Shown piece after piece: positions 17,972-26,982 of a DNA stretch of 64,000 nt. Every line of letters begins with the position of its first letter. Position 1 is the stretch's first letter. This stretch comes from Litoribacter ruber (lineage in GTDB: Bacteria > Bacteroidota > Bacteroidia > Cytophagales > Cyclobacteriaceae): positions 372,001-436,000 of the forward strand of contig NZ_JAHBGI010000002.1 in assembly GCF_018500185.1 (NCBI RefSeq), in the 5' to 3' direction. The notes under the pieces were generated by a model. The model had not been told where the DNA came from. It worked only from the letters and a program-made list of their open reading frames with translations, and did not search any database. The position numbers and the translations under genes were made by a program.

Positions 17972-18025
17972 TCACTCACTCCTCAGCGCCCTTACTGGGT
18001 TCATCAGGCTCATGAGTTGCTCCTT
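17972..18025 (-). pseudogene. C-terminal tail of an FtsX-type permease (relic)
   Basis: The minus strand reads 'KEQLMSLMNPVRALRSE' and stop. That is the exact style of ending of the FtsX-type permeases (compare 'NPVKTIKSE' of the 11379 gene). Only about 17 codons remain, next to the decayed gene at 17659. The rest of 17602-18034 shows nothing else. Confidence 0.5.
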
Positions 18026-18034
18026 GACACTATT

Positions 18035-19291
18035 CTACCTTTTAATCAACTCCTCAAATTCCTTTCGGATTTTAGCAGAGGTCTGGTTTTCCAGTACTTC
18101 CAGGAGATGTGGCGTGGTGGCCACCTGCTCTCGATTTACCGCCACCATAAAGTCCACAAATTTTTCATAACCAAGGCGGTTTTCCAACTGATATAAGATA
18201 TATGGTCCTTTTTCATAGATCAGTGCATCACCATATCTCCCAAACCTATCTCCTCCCAATAGAGGAGGCAGTTTTTCAGCACGGTCTGCAAGCTTCTCGA
18301 TGATCATGTTAAACTTATCTTCCCCCTGCTCATAGCGAATAAACATCATCTCTGAATATTGGGCAAATGATTCAGTCAGCCATTTTTCGGTGGTAAGGGC
18401 ATCGCCCCTGTTCCACCAGAAATGGGATATCTCATGCGCCAAAGTTGCGATATTTTCATGTGGCTTTGCAAATACTACCGAAGGCTTAAAGGACCTGGTG
18501 ACCTTATGTTCATCATACGGAATCGGTCTGTAAAGCACAGAACAGAAAGTAACGGGTTCCTCTCTGGCAAAAGTACTGTTGAAGAAATCAAATATCCTCA
18601 AGGCCGCATCTCCTACATATCGGGCACTGTCTGCATATTCGGAAAACACCCTGACTTCTTTACCATCAGCTGAATAATCATATAAACCTACACCATTCTT
18701 TTGATTATTGCTGGCCAAAATGGGATTGATATAATAGGATGTGGTACCCGATGTCACCTCGACTTCCTGTGTAAGTTTACCTTTCTGTACATCTATAAGT
18801 TTATAATTTACATCATCCACAACTGCCTTGATTCTATAATCAAAACTTTCCAGTGTACTAAATACGGGAAGGATCATAAAGTCCGGGTCAATATCCACCC
18901 ACTGATATTCCTCAATCCAAAATCCTTGGGAGGGTTTACCTGAATAAGCAAATGAAAAGGCAATTTCCTCCCCTTCCGACAGGGCTTCTTTAAAGTCTAT
19001 TGTGAGAGTAGCAAAGGGTTTTGCTTCCTGATCAAAACTATAGCTTTTCACTAGGTCACCATCTACTGATTGGATCTCCATTGCTGAATCCATCCAAAAG
19101 CTTGTGCTTGCACGGGCACTGTCTTTTACTACAAAAGTAATATTAAGTGTTGCCTCGATAGCTTCATCTTCTATTGATATCTTCAGTTCTCCTTCTACAA
19201 GGGTTGGTTTTTTCTCCTTTTTGGACTCCGCTCCAAAATTAGTGGTGTAAAATGCTAAAGCAATTAAAAGTAAAGTGGCAAGCTTATTCAT
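18035..19291 (-). CDS. M1-like zinc metallopeptidase, exported
   Basis: 418 aa from ATG 19291 ('MNKLATLLLIALAFYTTNFG', a signal peptide); an upstream TTG at 19309 is less likely. The zinc site is HEISH (His286, Glu287, His290), with the third ligand Glu307 in 'LTESFAQY', the gluzincin M1 pattern. An N-terminal beta domain (about 30-230) resembles the M1 saddle domain, but the GAMEN exopeptidase motif is not evident, and the protein is shorter than typical aminopeptidases. It lies directly after a small ORF and the S41 peptidase gene on the same strand. It probably acts in the periplasm. Confidence 0.82.
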   Translation of the reverse strand: MNKLATLLLIALAFYTTNFGAESKKEKKPTLVEGELKISIEDEAIEATLNITFVVKDSARASTSFWMDSAMEIQSVDGDLVKSYSFDQEAKPFATLTIDFKEALSEGEEIAFSFAYSGKPSQGFWIEEYQWVDIDPDFMILPVFSTLESFDYRIKAVVDDVNYKLIDVQKGKLTQEVEVTSGTTSYYINPILASNNQKNGVGLYDYSADGKEVRVFSEYADSARYVGDAALRIFDFFNSTFAREEPVTFCSVLYRPIPYDEHKVTRSFKPSVVFAKPHENIATLAHEISHFWWNRGDALTTEKWLTESFAQYSEMMFIRYEQGEDKFNMIIEKLADRAEKLPPLLGGDRFGRYGDALIYEKGPYILYQLENRLGYEKFVDFMVAVNREQVATTPHLLEVLENQTSAKIRKEFEELIKR

Positions 19292-19454
19292 TTCCATATT
19301 TTTTTTCAATCATTTTTATCAGCTGAGGAATAAACTTCTTAAAGTTTTGCTCCTCACTGTGTGGAAAATATTCCTTCGCGAGAATTTCCAACCAATTCCC
19401 GGTACAGCGGACTAGCCGCTCATTGAAAGAACAAATAATATTTTCATTACACAC
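19284..19454 (-). CDS. Possible 56-aa protein between two peptidase genes
   Basis: Starting at GTG 19454, a 56-codon frame ends at TAA 19286-19284 and overlaps the M1-peptidase start by eight bases. It begins 11 bp after the S41 gene's stop. The sequence is protein-like and amphipathic ('WLEILAKEYFPHSEEQNFKK', then 'FIPQLIKMIEKKYGNE'). Tight spacing on both sides suggests a real operon member, or the 3' end of a truncated gene. I do not recognise it. Confidence 0.4.
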   Translation of the reverse strand: MCNENIICSFNERLVRCTGNWLEILAKEYFPHSEEQNFKKFIPQLIKMIEKKYGNE

Positions 19455-19465
19455 CTTATAAAAAA

Positions 19466-20965
19466 TCAGTCAGCTTGGGATGTGGCCAACTTCAATTTTT
19501 TGCCTTTCTCATTTTCAATCAATTGCCGCATATGCAACAATGCAAATTCGAGGGCATCCTCTGATTTGTCCAAAAAGACATCGGGAGCAATACCATATGG
19601 GTCTATAGGATTGGTATCTACATCCAGGGACCTCACGCTCAAAGGATATCTCAAAGTCACGCAGCCCAGCTCCAGTTCAGCACCGTTAAACCCGTCTATT
19701 ATACCTGCTGTGTTCTGGCCATAAACAGTTACCCGAGAACTTTTTTTGGCTCTCAAAACAAAGGTTTCTCCCGAACTGATGGTTTTGTCGCTAGTAAGCA
19801 CAGCTATTCTTCTTGGTTGGGTATATAGCGTATCCGGGTTGTAAGTATAGGTTTCGCCGCCAAAAGCCAATAAAGTATCCATGCTACTATAAAATAACTT
19901 ATACATGGCCTTTTCCTCTTCATCCTCTAGTTCATCAACATCTTCCTCAGCAACCTCTGCTCCCATTTGAGTTTTATTATAAGCACTCAGGTAGTGGTAA
20001 ACATTCGGCATTTCTATGGGGCCGGAAAGGATATAGGGCATCAAAGGATAGTAGACATAATCATATCCACCGCTATTCTGCCGTACATCCACAACCATGA
20101 AAGAAGCCTTAACTAACTGCTCATGGTACTCCTCTAAGACTTTTTCCAGGCTTTCAATAGAAGAAGGCGAAAAGCTGGGAAACCTGAAATAAGGAACCTC
20201 TCCATTAAGCATTTCGAAATGAAAGCCCTCATAGGCCAGTGTCTCGGGTTGAACTTTTAAACTACCCTGATCTTCAGGCCATACTTTGTACCATTCATTC
20301 AAACCTTCAAATTGTAGTAGTCCTGCATTTTTTAGTTTGGATTCCACCGATTTAGGCCGGCGGTCACCCAAATAAAAAGTAGCTTTATAATCATTACCGT
20401 AAACTTTCTGCAGAGTAAATTTTACCTCATCCGGGTGCCAGTCCGGATTTTTACTTTCTAGTATCACCCCGACAAAGTCTCTCCTTTTGCCAACAGGATC
20501 TTCTTCAGGTATGATGGCCACCCGATAGCTTCCGCTTTCCCAAATGCCAAGCAAATCCTCCGATTCAGCCTCGGCGACAAACCTTTTTTTAAAGTTGTCT
20601 TCCCCTAACACAACTCGCTCATTAAAAACCTCCCCATTCTCTTGGAAATTAAGCCACATATGTCCGTCCCTGAAAAATCCCAACCAGGTGTTGAGTACCT
20701 TTTTGCATTCCTCAAAATCGGAGGTAGTTTCAGCCTGTTGCCTCATCACTGCTGTAAAGGCCTTATAAATTTCCCGGTTAATATCCGTAACCTTAAATTG
20801 AAACAGAGAATAGTTTTGTTCTACTCCTACAGCCAAGGCATAAAACGACTCCCCACAGGAGCATTTCACAGGCGAATCTTCCAAATTCTCAGCAATTTCA
20901 GCCTCCTTTTGCCCGAAGCTTGAAAAGATTATAAAGATTAATAGCAATGTAAATGAATGCTTCAT
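19466..20965 (-). CDS. S41-family peptidase, exported
   Basis: 499 aa with a signal peptide (about 1-18) and a CSC motif near residue 35. The S41 core is visible: 'VVDVRQNSGGYDYVYY' (about 290-306) and the nucleophile region 'TSDKTISSGETFVLRAKK', with Ser397/398. An N-terminal helical region (40-110) with 'WLGFFRDGHMWLNF' matches the tricorn-core-like members. There is an acidic insert (EEDVDELEDEEE) around residue 345. No PDZ domain is obvious. It is the first gene of a run with the small ORF and the M1-like peptidase, which suggests periplasmic peptide degradation. Confidence 0.85.
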   Translation of the reverse strand: MKHSFTLLLIFIIFSSFGQKEAEIAENLEDSPVKCSCGESFYALAVGVEQNYSLFQFKVTDINREIYKAFTAVMRQQAETTSDFEECKKVLNTWLGFFRDGHMWLNFQENGEVFNERVVLGEDNFKKRFVAEAESEDLLGIWESGSYRVAIIPEEDPVGKRRDFVGVILESKNPDWHPDEVKFTLQKVYGNDYKATFYLGDRRPKSVESKLKNAGLLQFEGLNEWYKVWPEDQGSLKVQPETLAYEGFHFEMLNGEVPYFRFPSFSPSSIESLEKVLEEYHEQLVKASFMVVDVRQNSGGYDYVYYPLMPYILSGPIEMPNVYHYLSAYNKTQMGAEVAEEDVDELEDEEEKAMYKLFYSSMDTLLAFGGETYTYNPDTLYTQPRRIAVLTSDKTISSGETFVLRAKKSSRVTVYGQNTAGIIDGFNGAELELGCVTLRYPLSVRSLDVDTNPIDPYGIAPDVFLDKSEDALEFALLHMRQLIENEKGKKLKLATSQAD

Positions 20966-21064
20966 AGGTAGATAAGTTAAATTAAGAGCCCTTTCGTGGG
21001 ATAGAAAAACATTACCGGTGGCAGGTTGAATAACCTCATAAACTACGCAGTACAGCGCCAGGGA

Positions 21065-22453
21065 TTAATTGAGAGAAAACAACTCAAAACAAAGCTTGTC
21101 AATATTTTCCTTTTTAGAGCTTAACCCCGATACATTCGAAAGGATAATTACAGCCGTTTTCTTTACCGGGTCAATTACCATGGAGGAGGAATAGCCCCCG
21201 GTACCGCCGTTGTGCCAGTAAGCATTATTGCCATTTTGTGATTTGAGTATGTGCCATCCTAGCCCCATATCCATCGTATTATTGATCGAGTGGGTTGACT
21301 CCCTTAACAAAGCCAGTACTTTATCGTCCTCATTAAAATTGGCTTTTGCGAATTTTACCAGATCTTCGAGCGTGGATAAGACCCCACCGGCACCACTCAG
21401 CACATCGAAGTCCCAATTGGAAACAACCTCACCTTTAGGGTTCATACCCTGTACCCGTTCACGCCGAATATCTTCTACCCGCATATAGGTATTCCCCATG
21501 TCATATTTAACAAATACCAATTCATCGACAAGTTGCTCGTAGGACTTCCCCTGTGACATTGCCATACTATACCCCAAAAGGCCTACACCCAGATTGGAGT
21601 ATTCATAGTCACCAGGTTTGGATATCTCCAGTTGTTGTTTTAAATAATCCTCCAGCTTTTCCTCTCCATAATATTTAAATGGGTTTTCCGGGTCCATTCC
21701 TTCAAAGTTACTCGGCATTCGGGGCAATCCTGAGGTGTGGTTTGCAAGTTGCAGGTATGTAATTCGAGAATTTTTGTGAAAATCAAAAGGAAACCATGTG
21801 TTTACTTCTCCTTCCAAGTCAAGTTGCCCTTCATTCACAAGAGTTGCCAACACTGCCGCTGTAAACACTTTGGTGATGGAGCCGATTTCAAAAACCTTAT
21901 GATGGTTTTCAATAGGGCGAACAGCTTCCTCGCCAACAAATGTCCCATAATAGCTTGACACCCCTTCACTGATTACTGCAATAGCGAGCTCGGTGTTCTC
22001 TGGAAATTGGTTGACCTTGGAAAAGATTGACGATGCAAATTTCTCGGGGTAGTCGGTAAGTCCGTTTTCCCGCTCGGCCAATTCAGCCTCTTCTTCATAT
22101 GGCCTGACCAGTAATCCACTGATTTCGTTTTGATCGTTTAGGGCAATATTGACTAATAAAACCTCTTTATCAAAGGTGGTTTTATATACTGCTGAAATGC
22201 TCTGTTCAAATTTGATGAATTCCATATCCTGGATGTCGCCAAATTGATTTCGAAGGTCGTTTAAAAATTTACGGGTATTCTCAACAGGCAGGGCACTTTT
22301 CATCTGGGCGGAAAACACCTCAAAAATTTGATCGTAATCTTCATCATTGAAATTGCTTTTGAATCTTTCAGCATTTTCGGTATGATTTTCTGATTGGGCA
22401 AATAGATTAGCAGTAAGGCATCCAAAAATCAAGAGGGTAAGTAAATATCTCAT
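21065..22453 (-). CDS. Exported serine hydrolase, class C beta-lactamase-like, with DUF3887-like N-domain
   Basis: 462 aa from ATG 22453, where the signal peptide 'MRYLLTLLIFGCLTANLFAQ' begins; 17 further codons are open upstream but break that signal. An N-terminal ~110-residue domain ('FKSNFNDEDYDQIFEVFS') resembles DUF3887. The hydrolase domain has the SxxK nucleophile 'SITK' (Ser192, Lys195), 'YSNLG' as the YxN motif, and 'HNGGTGGYSS' as the third motif. Such proteins are usually esterases or D-aminopeptidases rather than true beta-lactamases. It is a single gene followed by the S41 gene ~100 bp away. Confidence 0.85.
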   Translation of the reverse strand: MRYLLTLLIFGCLTANLFAQSENHTENAERFKSNFNDEDYDQIFEVFSAQMKSALPVENTRKFLNDLRNQFGDIQDMEFIKFEQSISAVYKTTFDKEVLLVNIALNDQNEISGLLVRPYEEEAELAERENGLTDYPEKFASSIFSKVNQFPENTELAIAVISEGVSSYYGTFVGEEAVRPIENHHKVFEIGSITKVFTAAVLATLVNEGQLDLEGEVNTWFPFDFHKNSRITYLQLANHTSGLPRMPSNFEGMDPENPFKYYGEEKLEDYLKQQLEISKPGDYEYSNLGVGLLGYSMAMSQGKSYEQLVDELVFVKYDMGNTYMRVEDIRRERVQGMNPKGEVVSNWDFDVLSGAGGVLSTLEDLVKFAKANFNEDDKVLALLRESTHSINNTMDMGLGWHILKSQNGNNAYWHNGGTGGYSSSMVIDPVKKTAVIILSNVSGLSSKKENIDKLCFELFSLN

Positions 22454-23078
22454 AGGGAGCATATATATTGCTATTTGACAATTGATATAGCTAAGATAGC
22501 TCATTTTTGATTACCCGTATAATGAATTATACTTCTTTCCGCATATCTGCGCCCATAGGGAGGTGGTAGTGAGGTCAAAGCCTTGGGAAATTTACACTTT
22601 ATTCATCTACCCATTAGCATCCTCCGCGTGAAAAGCCAGGAGAACCTCCAATCCAATAGCAGTTTATAACCAAACCCACAATAAATATCATATTAGAAAT
22701 ACCCAATAATTACAAACATCAACATTTTTATTTTTCACTCTTTTTTTTTTATACAATTTATAAACACAATAAATTGTTGATCTCAGGCTATTAAATTCAT
22801 TATAAATTAAGACACCAAATAATTTCAATCCTCCCAAAATAAATTTTCATTACTCAAAGATCATTGTTTCAATACAAAAAAATGCTTTGTATGTATAGAC
22901 ATACATTTTTATTAAAACCCTTATACACTTTATCAAAATTAGATTTAAATAAGCTGTAAACTACCTCTAATCAGGTATTTATACATATAACTATTCTAGT
23001 ATATAACTACACAAAACCTTAAAATCCAATTCTAATCTATTTGAATAACATATTAAAAAACTCTACTTATTTACTTTT
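22454..23078. other. AT-rich intergenic region without genes
   Basis: About 625 bp, very AT-rich from ~22680 on, with homopolymer runs (nine or more T at ~22741) and no open frame of note. It marks the left edge of the repeat-rich accessory stretch that runs to about 28.7 kb. Confidence 0.6.
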
Positions 23079-23474
23079 ATGTTATTAATAACCTTGGTTC
23101 CCTATCGGGGGTATTCCGACAGGGATCCTTCACCTTTTGATCCCCCACAGCTTGAGGAGCGATATACATGGGATTTTAATCAGCCTGCGACGCTATCCAG
23201 TGAGAATGGATGGCCATGGAAAACTAAGGCATTGATTGATATCGGTGGCGTGAGATATAAGTTTCATGGCGGAATTAATGGTGACCTCACAAACCAAAAT
23301 TCAGGAGGAAACCATAACAGTCCAAGTTTAAGAAAAGAGGGAGGAGGTACTGAATCGCTTATTATTGAGAGAGAAGACGGTCAGCCATTCAAATTTTACG
23401 GGCTTTGGTTGAAAAACCAATCTATTTATGCCAGCCGAAAAAGTGAAACAACCTTAAATCACACTAAATTATAG
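23079..23474 (+). pseudogene. Truncated gene whose 3' end runs into a tandem repeat
   Basis: 131 codons. The middle ('YTWDFNQPATLSSENGWPWK', then 'IDIGGVRYKFHGGINGDLTN' and 'GQPFKFYGLWLKNQ') reads like the start of a secreted beta-rich domain. There is no signal peptide. The last ~10 codons (DNA from about 23440) match the 139-bp repeat unit, so the native C-terminus has been lost or replaced. I do not recognise a family. It may still be transcribed but is probably a remnant. Confidence 0.5.
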
Positions 23475-24010
23475 CCTTATTCATCTTTAATATAATTTGT
23501 GACAAAATTTATTTAATTCACCCCAAACCCGGTGAACGACGGGTTTTAACAGGTGAACGACGGGCTACCTACAGTAAAAAGAGACAAAACCTCAAATTCC
23601 ACAAATCTAATGCCTTATTCCTATGTAATATCATCCTCGATAAATTGGACAGACTTCAAGCAAAATTCTGTGAACGACGGATTTTAACTGGTGAACGACG
23701 GGCTGCCTGCCGTAAAACGTGAAAACAACTCATAATACCCCTAATCCATAGCTTTAGTCCTATATAATATAATCTGCGATAAATTATATAGGGAATAGAC
23801 CGAATCCCGTGAACGACCGGTTTTAACTGGTAAACAGCATGCTGCCTACCGTAAAAATTAAAAAAACCTCAAATATCCCTAATCCATTGCCCTTTTCCTT
23901 AATAATATTGTCCGCAATTTAACCGGATAGAGTCCAATCAAAATCCCGTGAACGACGGTTTTTAACTGGTGAACTACGGGCTGCCAGCTTTAAATGGCAG
24001 AATCGTAGAG
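23440..24010. repeat. ~139-bp tandem array, about four copies
   Basis: The word GTGAACGACGG begins at 23532, 23670, 23809 and 23948 (spacing 138-139 bp). Each unit holds it twice in quick succession, with TTTTAAC between the two (the second often TGGTGAACGACGGGCTGCC), followed by an AT-rich stretch. An incomplete leading copy reaches back to ~23440, inside the preceding ORF. Copies are clearly diverged. It is not a CRISPR: the period is long and the 'spacers' are homologous. Confidence 0.85.
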
Positions 24011-24217
24011 AAACAGAAAGATTACTAGTGTTCATACCTGAGAAACATACTGGATAAGAAAATTTGTTAGAAGTGGATTATTGGCAATTCCTTCCTTTCC
24101 TAATTGCAAGTTGGAAATGATATTTGGGTGTAGTTGCACCTACACCCTGTCAAAACCAAAAATCACAATTGAATTTGACCTTGATGACCACTACAGGCGA
24201 GGCAAGGGGGATATCGG

Positions 24218-24613
24218 ATGGGCATGAAAGATTCCTTGAAATTTATTTCTAAAAAATTAGGGTTTAGTTGTTTTTTTAATTACAATTGCTTTACTAAACA
24301 TTTAATTTTAATTAAATACAATATTTATGAAAATAGGTGCTTAAATGATTTGAACCATACAACGGTGAAGGTTGAGGTCAGTAATGGGAGACCGGTCATT
24401 TTTAAAGCCAGAACATCCGGTTTTTTGGGTATCAGTTTCAACCACCACATCTGGGTCTGTGACGGATTCCGAACTACGTATCATACGAACCAGTATTATA
24501 TGAACTGGGGCTGGAGCGGTGGTGGCAACGGATTGTACAACATCAACCACTGGCAGGCAAATGGGACTGACAATAATTATAATAAAGGCAGAAAAATGAT
24601 TATAGTCCATTAA
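24218..24613 (+). pseudogene. C10-family cysteine peptidase (SpeB-like), C-terminal fragment
   Basis: Residues ~50-131 match the C-terminal part of C10/streptopain-type peptidases: 'NGRPVIFKARTSGF', the catalytic-His region 'NHHIWVCDGF' (His76/77), and 'YYMNWGWSGGGNGLYNINHW' with the Asn-Trp pair. The catalytic Cys half, the prodomain and the signal peptide are absent. The first ~45 codons look unrelated and low-complexity. It is therefore a remnant unless the 5' part lies elsewhere. It is followed 3 bp later by a lipoprotein gene. Confidence 0.72.
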
Positions 24614-24616
24614 GAC

Positions 24617-25042
24617 ATGAAAAACATACTATATATCCCTTTGATACTGCTGGCTGCTTGTGAAACACCGGTTTGCTGTGATCCAGGACCGGAGCCTTTT
24701 AGAGCAATAGTATTAACCCAAGAAGGCAGTGATTATCTGGCGCAAAGTGCTAAAGACTTGATACAGGTATTCTTTATTGATAGTGGCGTTAAGAAATACT
24801 TAGATCCTCAGGTAGGATTAGTCAACGACACCTACCGTCTTTATGAACCTAATATTCCCATGAGAAGTGTACAAGGATTCAAGGACTTTTACCTTCAAAT
24901 AGGCAATGAAGTGGATACCCTTTTTGTTGATGTAGGAAAAAACAACAGGTATAACACTGTCAGGTTCAATGGTGAAACCGCAGGAACACTTCCGACTAAT
25001 GTCCCCAACCCTGCTTACACCTACATTCTGATCAAAAAATAA
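24617..25042 (+). CDS. Small lipoprotein next to a C10 peptidase fragment
   Basis: 141 aa with signal and lipobox 'LLAACE' (lipid Cys15), then 'TPVCCDPGPEPFR'. The body has several beta segments; 'SVQGFKDFYLQIGNEVDTLF' and a final 'NPAYTYILIKK'. There is no catalytic motif. It starts 3 bp after the C10 fragment, so it was probably co-transcribed with the peptidase. In Bacteroides, C10 peptidase genes are often next to genes for small exported inhibitors; that makes an inhibitor role possible but unproven here. A decayed relative follows at 25177. Confidence 0.7.
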   Translation: MKNILYIPLILLAACETPVCCDPGPEPFRAIVLTQEGSDYLAQSAKDLIQVFFIDSGVKKYLDPQVGLVNDTYRLYEPNIPMRSVQGFKDFYLQIGNEVDTLFVDVGKNNRYNTVRFNGETAGTLPTNVPNPAYTYILIKK

Positions 25043-25176
25043 AGAGTGGAAACCTTCTTAGACTTGCAGTAGATAATATGAATGGCCAAGACGAGATAGG
25101 ACAAACAGGGGGATGTTTACGACCCCACTTTCAGAAACCTGTTCGAGATGGACTATAAATTAAAAATAATCAATAG

Positions 25177-25331
25177 ATGAAATTTGTTATTGCAATTTCT
25201 CCATAAACATAGGCATTTCCGCCTGTGAAATACCAGTCTGCTGCACACAACCCCCAAGCCCAATGGAATTAAACACTTTCCACTTGCTTCAGCTAGTGGT
25301 GAACGACTCCTCATCCCTGATAAGGCTTTAG
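25177..25331 (+). pseudogene. Relic of a second copy of the small lipoprotein
   Basis: It starts ATG AAA ('MKFVIAISP') then shifts frame to 'INIGISACEIPVCCTQPPSP', which parallels 'LLAACETPVCCDPGPEP' of the 24617 gene. It stops at TAG 25329. At least one frameshift lies in the signal peptide. A duplication of the lipoprotein gene followed by decay is the simplest reading. Confidence 0.5.
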
Positions 25332-25424
25332 CCACGATTCTTAACCAGGTAATCGCCAAAAAATGCAAATCACGGGGGACTTCCGGTATGGATTGAAGAA
25401 ATTGTTTGTAATTTGTCGTTCCCA

Positions 25425-25522
25425 GTTCGACCCCATTCGGGGTCGTGGGAATTGATTAGGGGTGCGCAATCCATGGGTTGCACCCATGGTTATTGAAAAG
25501 TTGGACCCCATTCGGGGTCGGA
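25425..25522. repeat. Third REP-like palindrome family
   Basis: CGACCCCATTCGGGGTCG (25428-25445), CCATGGGTTGCACCCATGG (25471-25489) and GACCCCATTCGGGGTC (25504-25519). The order and spacing (hairpin, TTATTGAAAAGTTG, hairpin) parallel the cluster at 1239-1332, although the stems differ in sequence. Confidence 0.8.
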
Positions 25523-25569
25523 TAAGTAACTAGAGCTCTTTGTCGCCGCTTGGCGGTCTCTACCCCCCT

Positions 25570-25667
25570 AAACCAGGCCGCAGGCCGAATAAATTCATAA
25601 CCATCTCAGTTTAGAAGCCTGTCTTCCGACAAAGGCAGGGTTATTTCCCGATAACCGCTTAGCGGAT
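25570..25667. repeat. Dispersed repeat, elements A and B (copy 1)
   Basis: Element A, AAACCAGGCCGCAGGCCGAA at 25570, is followed by element B: TTTAGAAGCCTG, a CTGNC/GGCAG hairpin, TTATTTCCCGATAACCGC and TTAGCGGAT (25610-25667). B contains the stem CCG-ataa-CCGC / GCGG-at-CGG. Related copies are at about 28361, 39836, 42705, 45611, 45948, 46693, 46940 and 48157. Confidence 0.75.
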
Positions 25668-25699
25668 TGGGAAAGGCCCAATCAGTTTGAAAGCAACCC

Positions 25700-25754
25700 G
25701 TTGTGCGAATGTCTTCAGACTTCGCACAACTGAGTGGAGAGTCTCCGACTCGAG
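25700..25754. repeat. Dispersed repeat, element C (copy 1)
   Basis: A 10-bp perfect stem GTTGTGCGAA / TTCGCACAAC around 11 nt (25700-25730), then TGAGTGGAGAGTCTCCGACT and CGAG. The second part recurs at 28667-28692 and, with part of the stem, at 41425-41480. The rest of 25755-26047 holds further short palindromic pieces (CTTGTCCCGA ... ATCGGGA) and no gene. Confidence 0.7.
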
Positions 25755-26047
25755 TGCAGGTATCAGTTTAAACCGCAGAACTTGTCCCGATGAGCCCCTA
25801 TAAATATTTAGAGCGAATCGGGAAGCGCAGAGAGAAATTAGTAAGAGAAAGAAAGTCTGAGGTGAAAAGAATCGTGTTGGTTTAGAATTTACACCAAAAT
25901 ATGAGAACTGTAAATAGCTTATTTCTAACAGATTTTAACCCCAAAGAGAACCCCTCATAAATTGTTATTTTGAAATATTAAATATTGTTGCTTTATTGCG
26001 TTACAAAATCATTTCAAAACCAAATATTACACCTATCAATATAGGAT

Positions 26048-26218
26048 ATGCTAAAGAATAAACTAGGATTATATTTAACTCTTTGCTGTACATTATTGGC
26101 AATCATATCCCTTCAATATGAGATTATTGGAAAAGAAACGGTTATAGTGGTTTTTCTGGTACCGTCCCTACTATCATTGATATTCGTACTTTTCCGTAAA
26201 AATGCTTACTATAAATGA
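26048..26218 (+). CDS. 56-aa small membrane protein
   Basis: ATG 26048 to TGA 26216-26218. Two hydrophobic segments ('LGLYLTLCCTLLAIISL' and 'VIVVFLVPSLLSLIFVLF') are separated by 'QYEIIGKET', and the end is positive ('RKNAYYK'). That is a normal two-helix topology. A small hairpin terminator follows 45 bp later, which supports a real transcription unit. The family is not recognised. Confidence 0.6.
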   Translation: MLKNKLGLYLTLCCTLLAIISLQYEIIGKETVIVVFLVPSLLSLIFVLFRKNAYYK

Positions 26219-26261
26219 AAAGCATAATTTATTTGGAAGTATTCTTAGCTATAACCCCCAT

Positions 26262-26282
26262 AAGCACCATCGTGCTTTTTCC
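26262..26282 (+). terminator. Short terminator after the 56-aa gene
   Basis: AAGCAC (26262-26267), loop CATC, GTGCTT (26272-26277), then TTTCC. A six-pair stem. Confidence 0.5.
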
Positions 26283-26982
26283 TGAATAATTACAAGTTTC
26301 TTTTGGGTTATAGGCTACAAGACTGCTTATACTATCAGGAGTACTAATAAATAGATGTATTAGTAATAATAAATCAAAAATCAACAAGTGATAAAACTGC
26401 TAATTAATATTGACTAGCAGTTATTATTTAATAGGTTACTCCATTCCACAACTCTGCCCGAGCTAGAATTACGGCTAAAGCCTGAAAATTGTATACACGC
26501 CAATCCTTCAACTAAAGTTGGAGAAAAGTAGGCACCCTTACCATAACCTTGATCTTTTAACCGCCACTCCGAAATTCATATGGAGCGTCCCTCTGGGACT
26601 TATTTGCAGGCGGGGGTTGCTGCCCGACGGTTGCTACCGGCGAAGGTGCAGAGAAAAAGGCGGTGGGTACCACTTGCTCCCGCTTAAATCAGTCGTGATC
26701 CATTACTTGTCGATAGTCAAATTGGCAATGTAACTTTCAATATCTATGGTTCTGTTTCTTGACAGGTTGAGTTTGGGCCGATCTGCAATCTGACGCCACA
26801 TTGTGCCTTCCCTATGGTAGTTGAGTTGGCTTTGAGAATTCGATCTCTTTGTCTCGATATTCCATCCATTCACTTTGAGCGATCCTTAGCTTTTCATTTT
26901 GCCATGAAGCTCCTTGTCAACTTGGTGTGTTCTATCGACCTGTTGAACAACTCTCCTCCCTATCTTCAAGCTTTGCAAATTA
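26283..26982. other. Intergenic region with two lone REP-like hairpins
   Basis: Contains CTTCAACTAAAGTTGGAG (26506-26523) and GTCCCTCTGGGAC (26587-26599), both of the hairpin style seen at the other REP-like clusters. On the minus strand, 26703-26885 is an open frame of ~60 codons without a start; it is not assignable and is probably a remnant. ATTGACTAGCAG at ~26409 recurs at ~39968. Confidence 0.45.

Noticed and set aside
23532-24000. Regularly spaced GTGAACGACGG words suggesting a CRISPR array
   Set aside because: The period is ~139 bp, the intervening sequences are homologous to each other, and no cas genes are present.
26703-26885. 60-codon minus-strand open frame with 'HREGTMWRQIADRPKLNLSR'
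   Set aside because: It lacks a start codon and I recognise no family; possibly a remnant, but not supportable as a gene.
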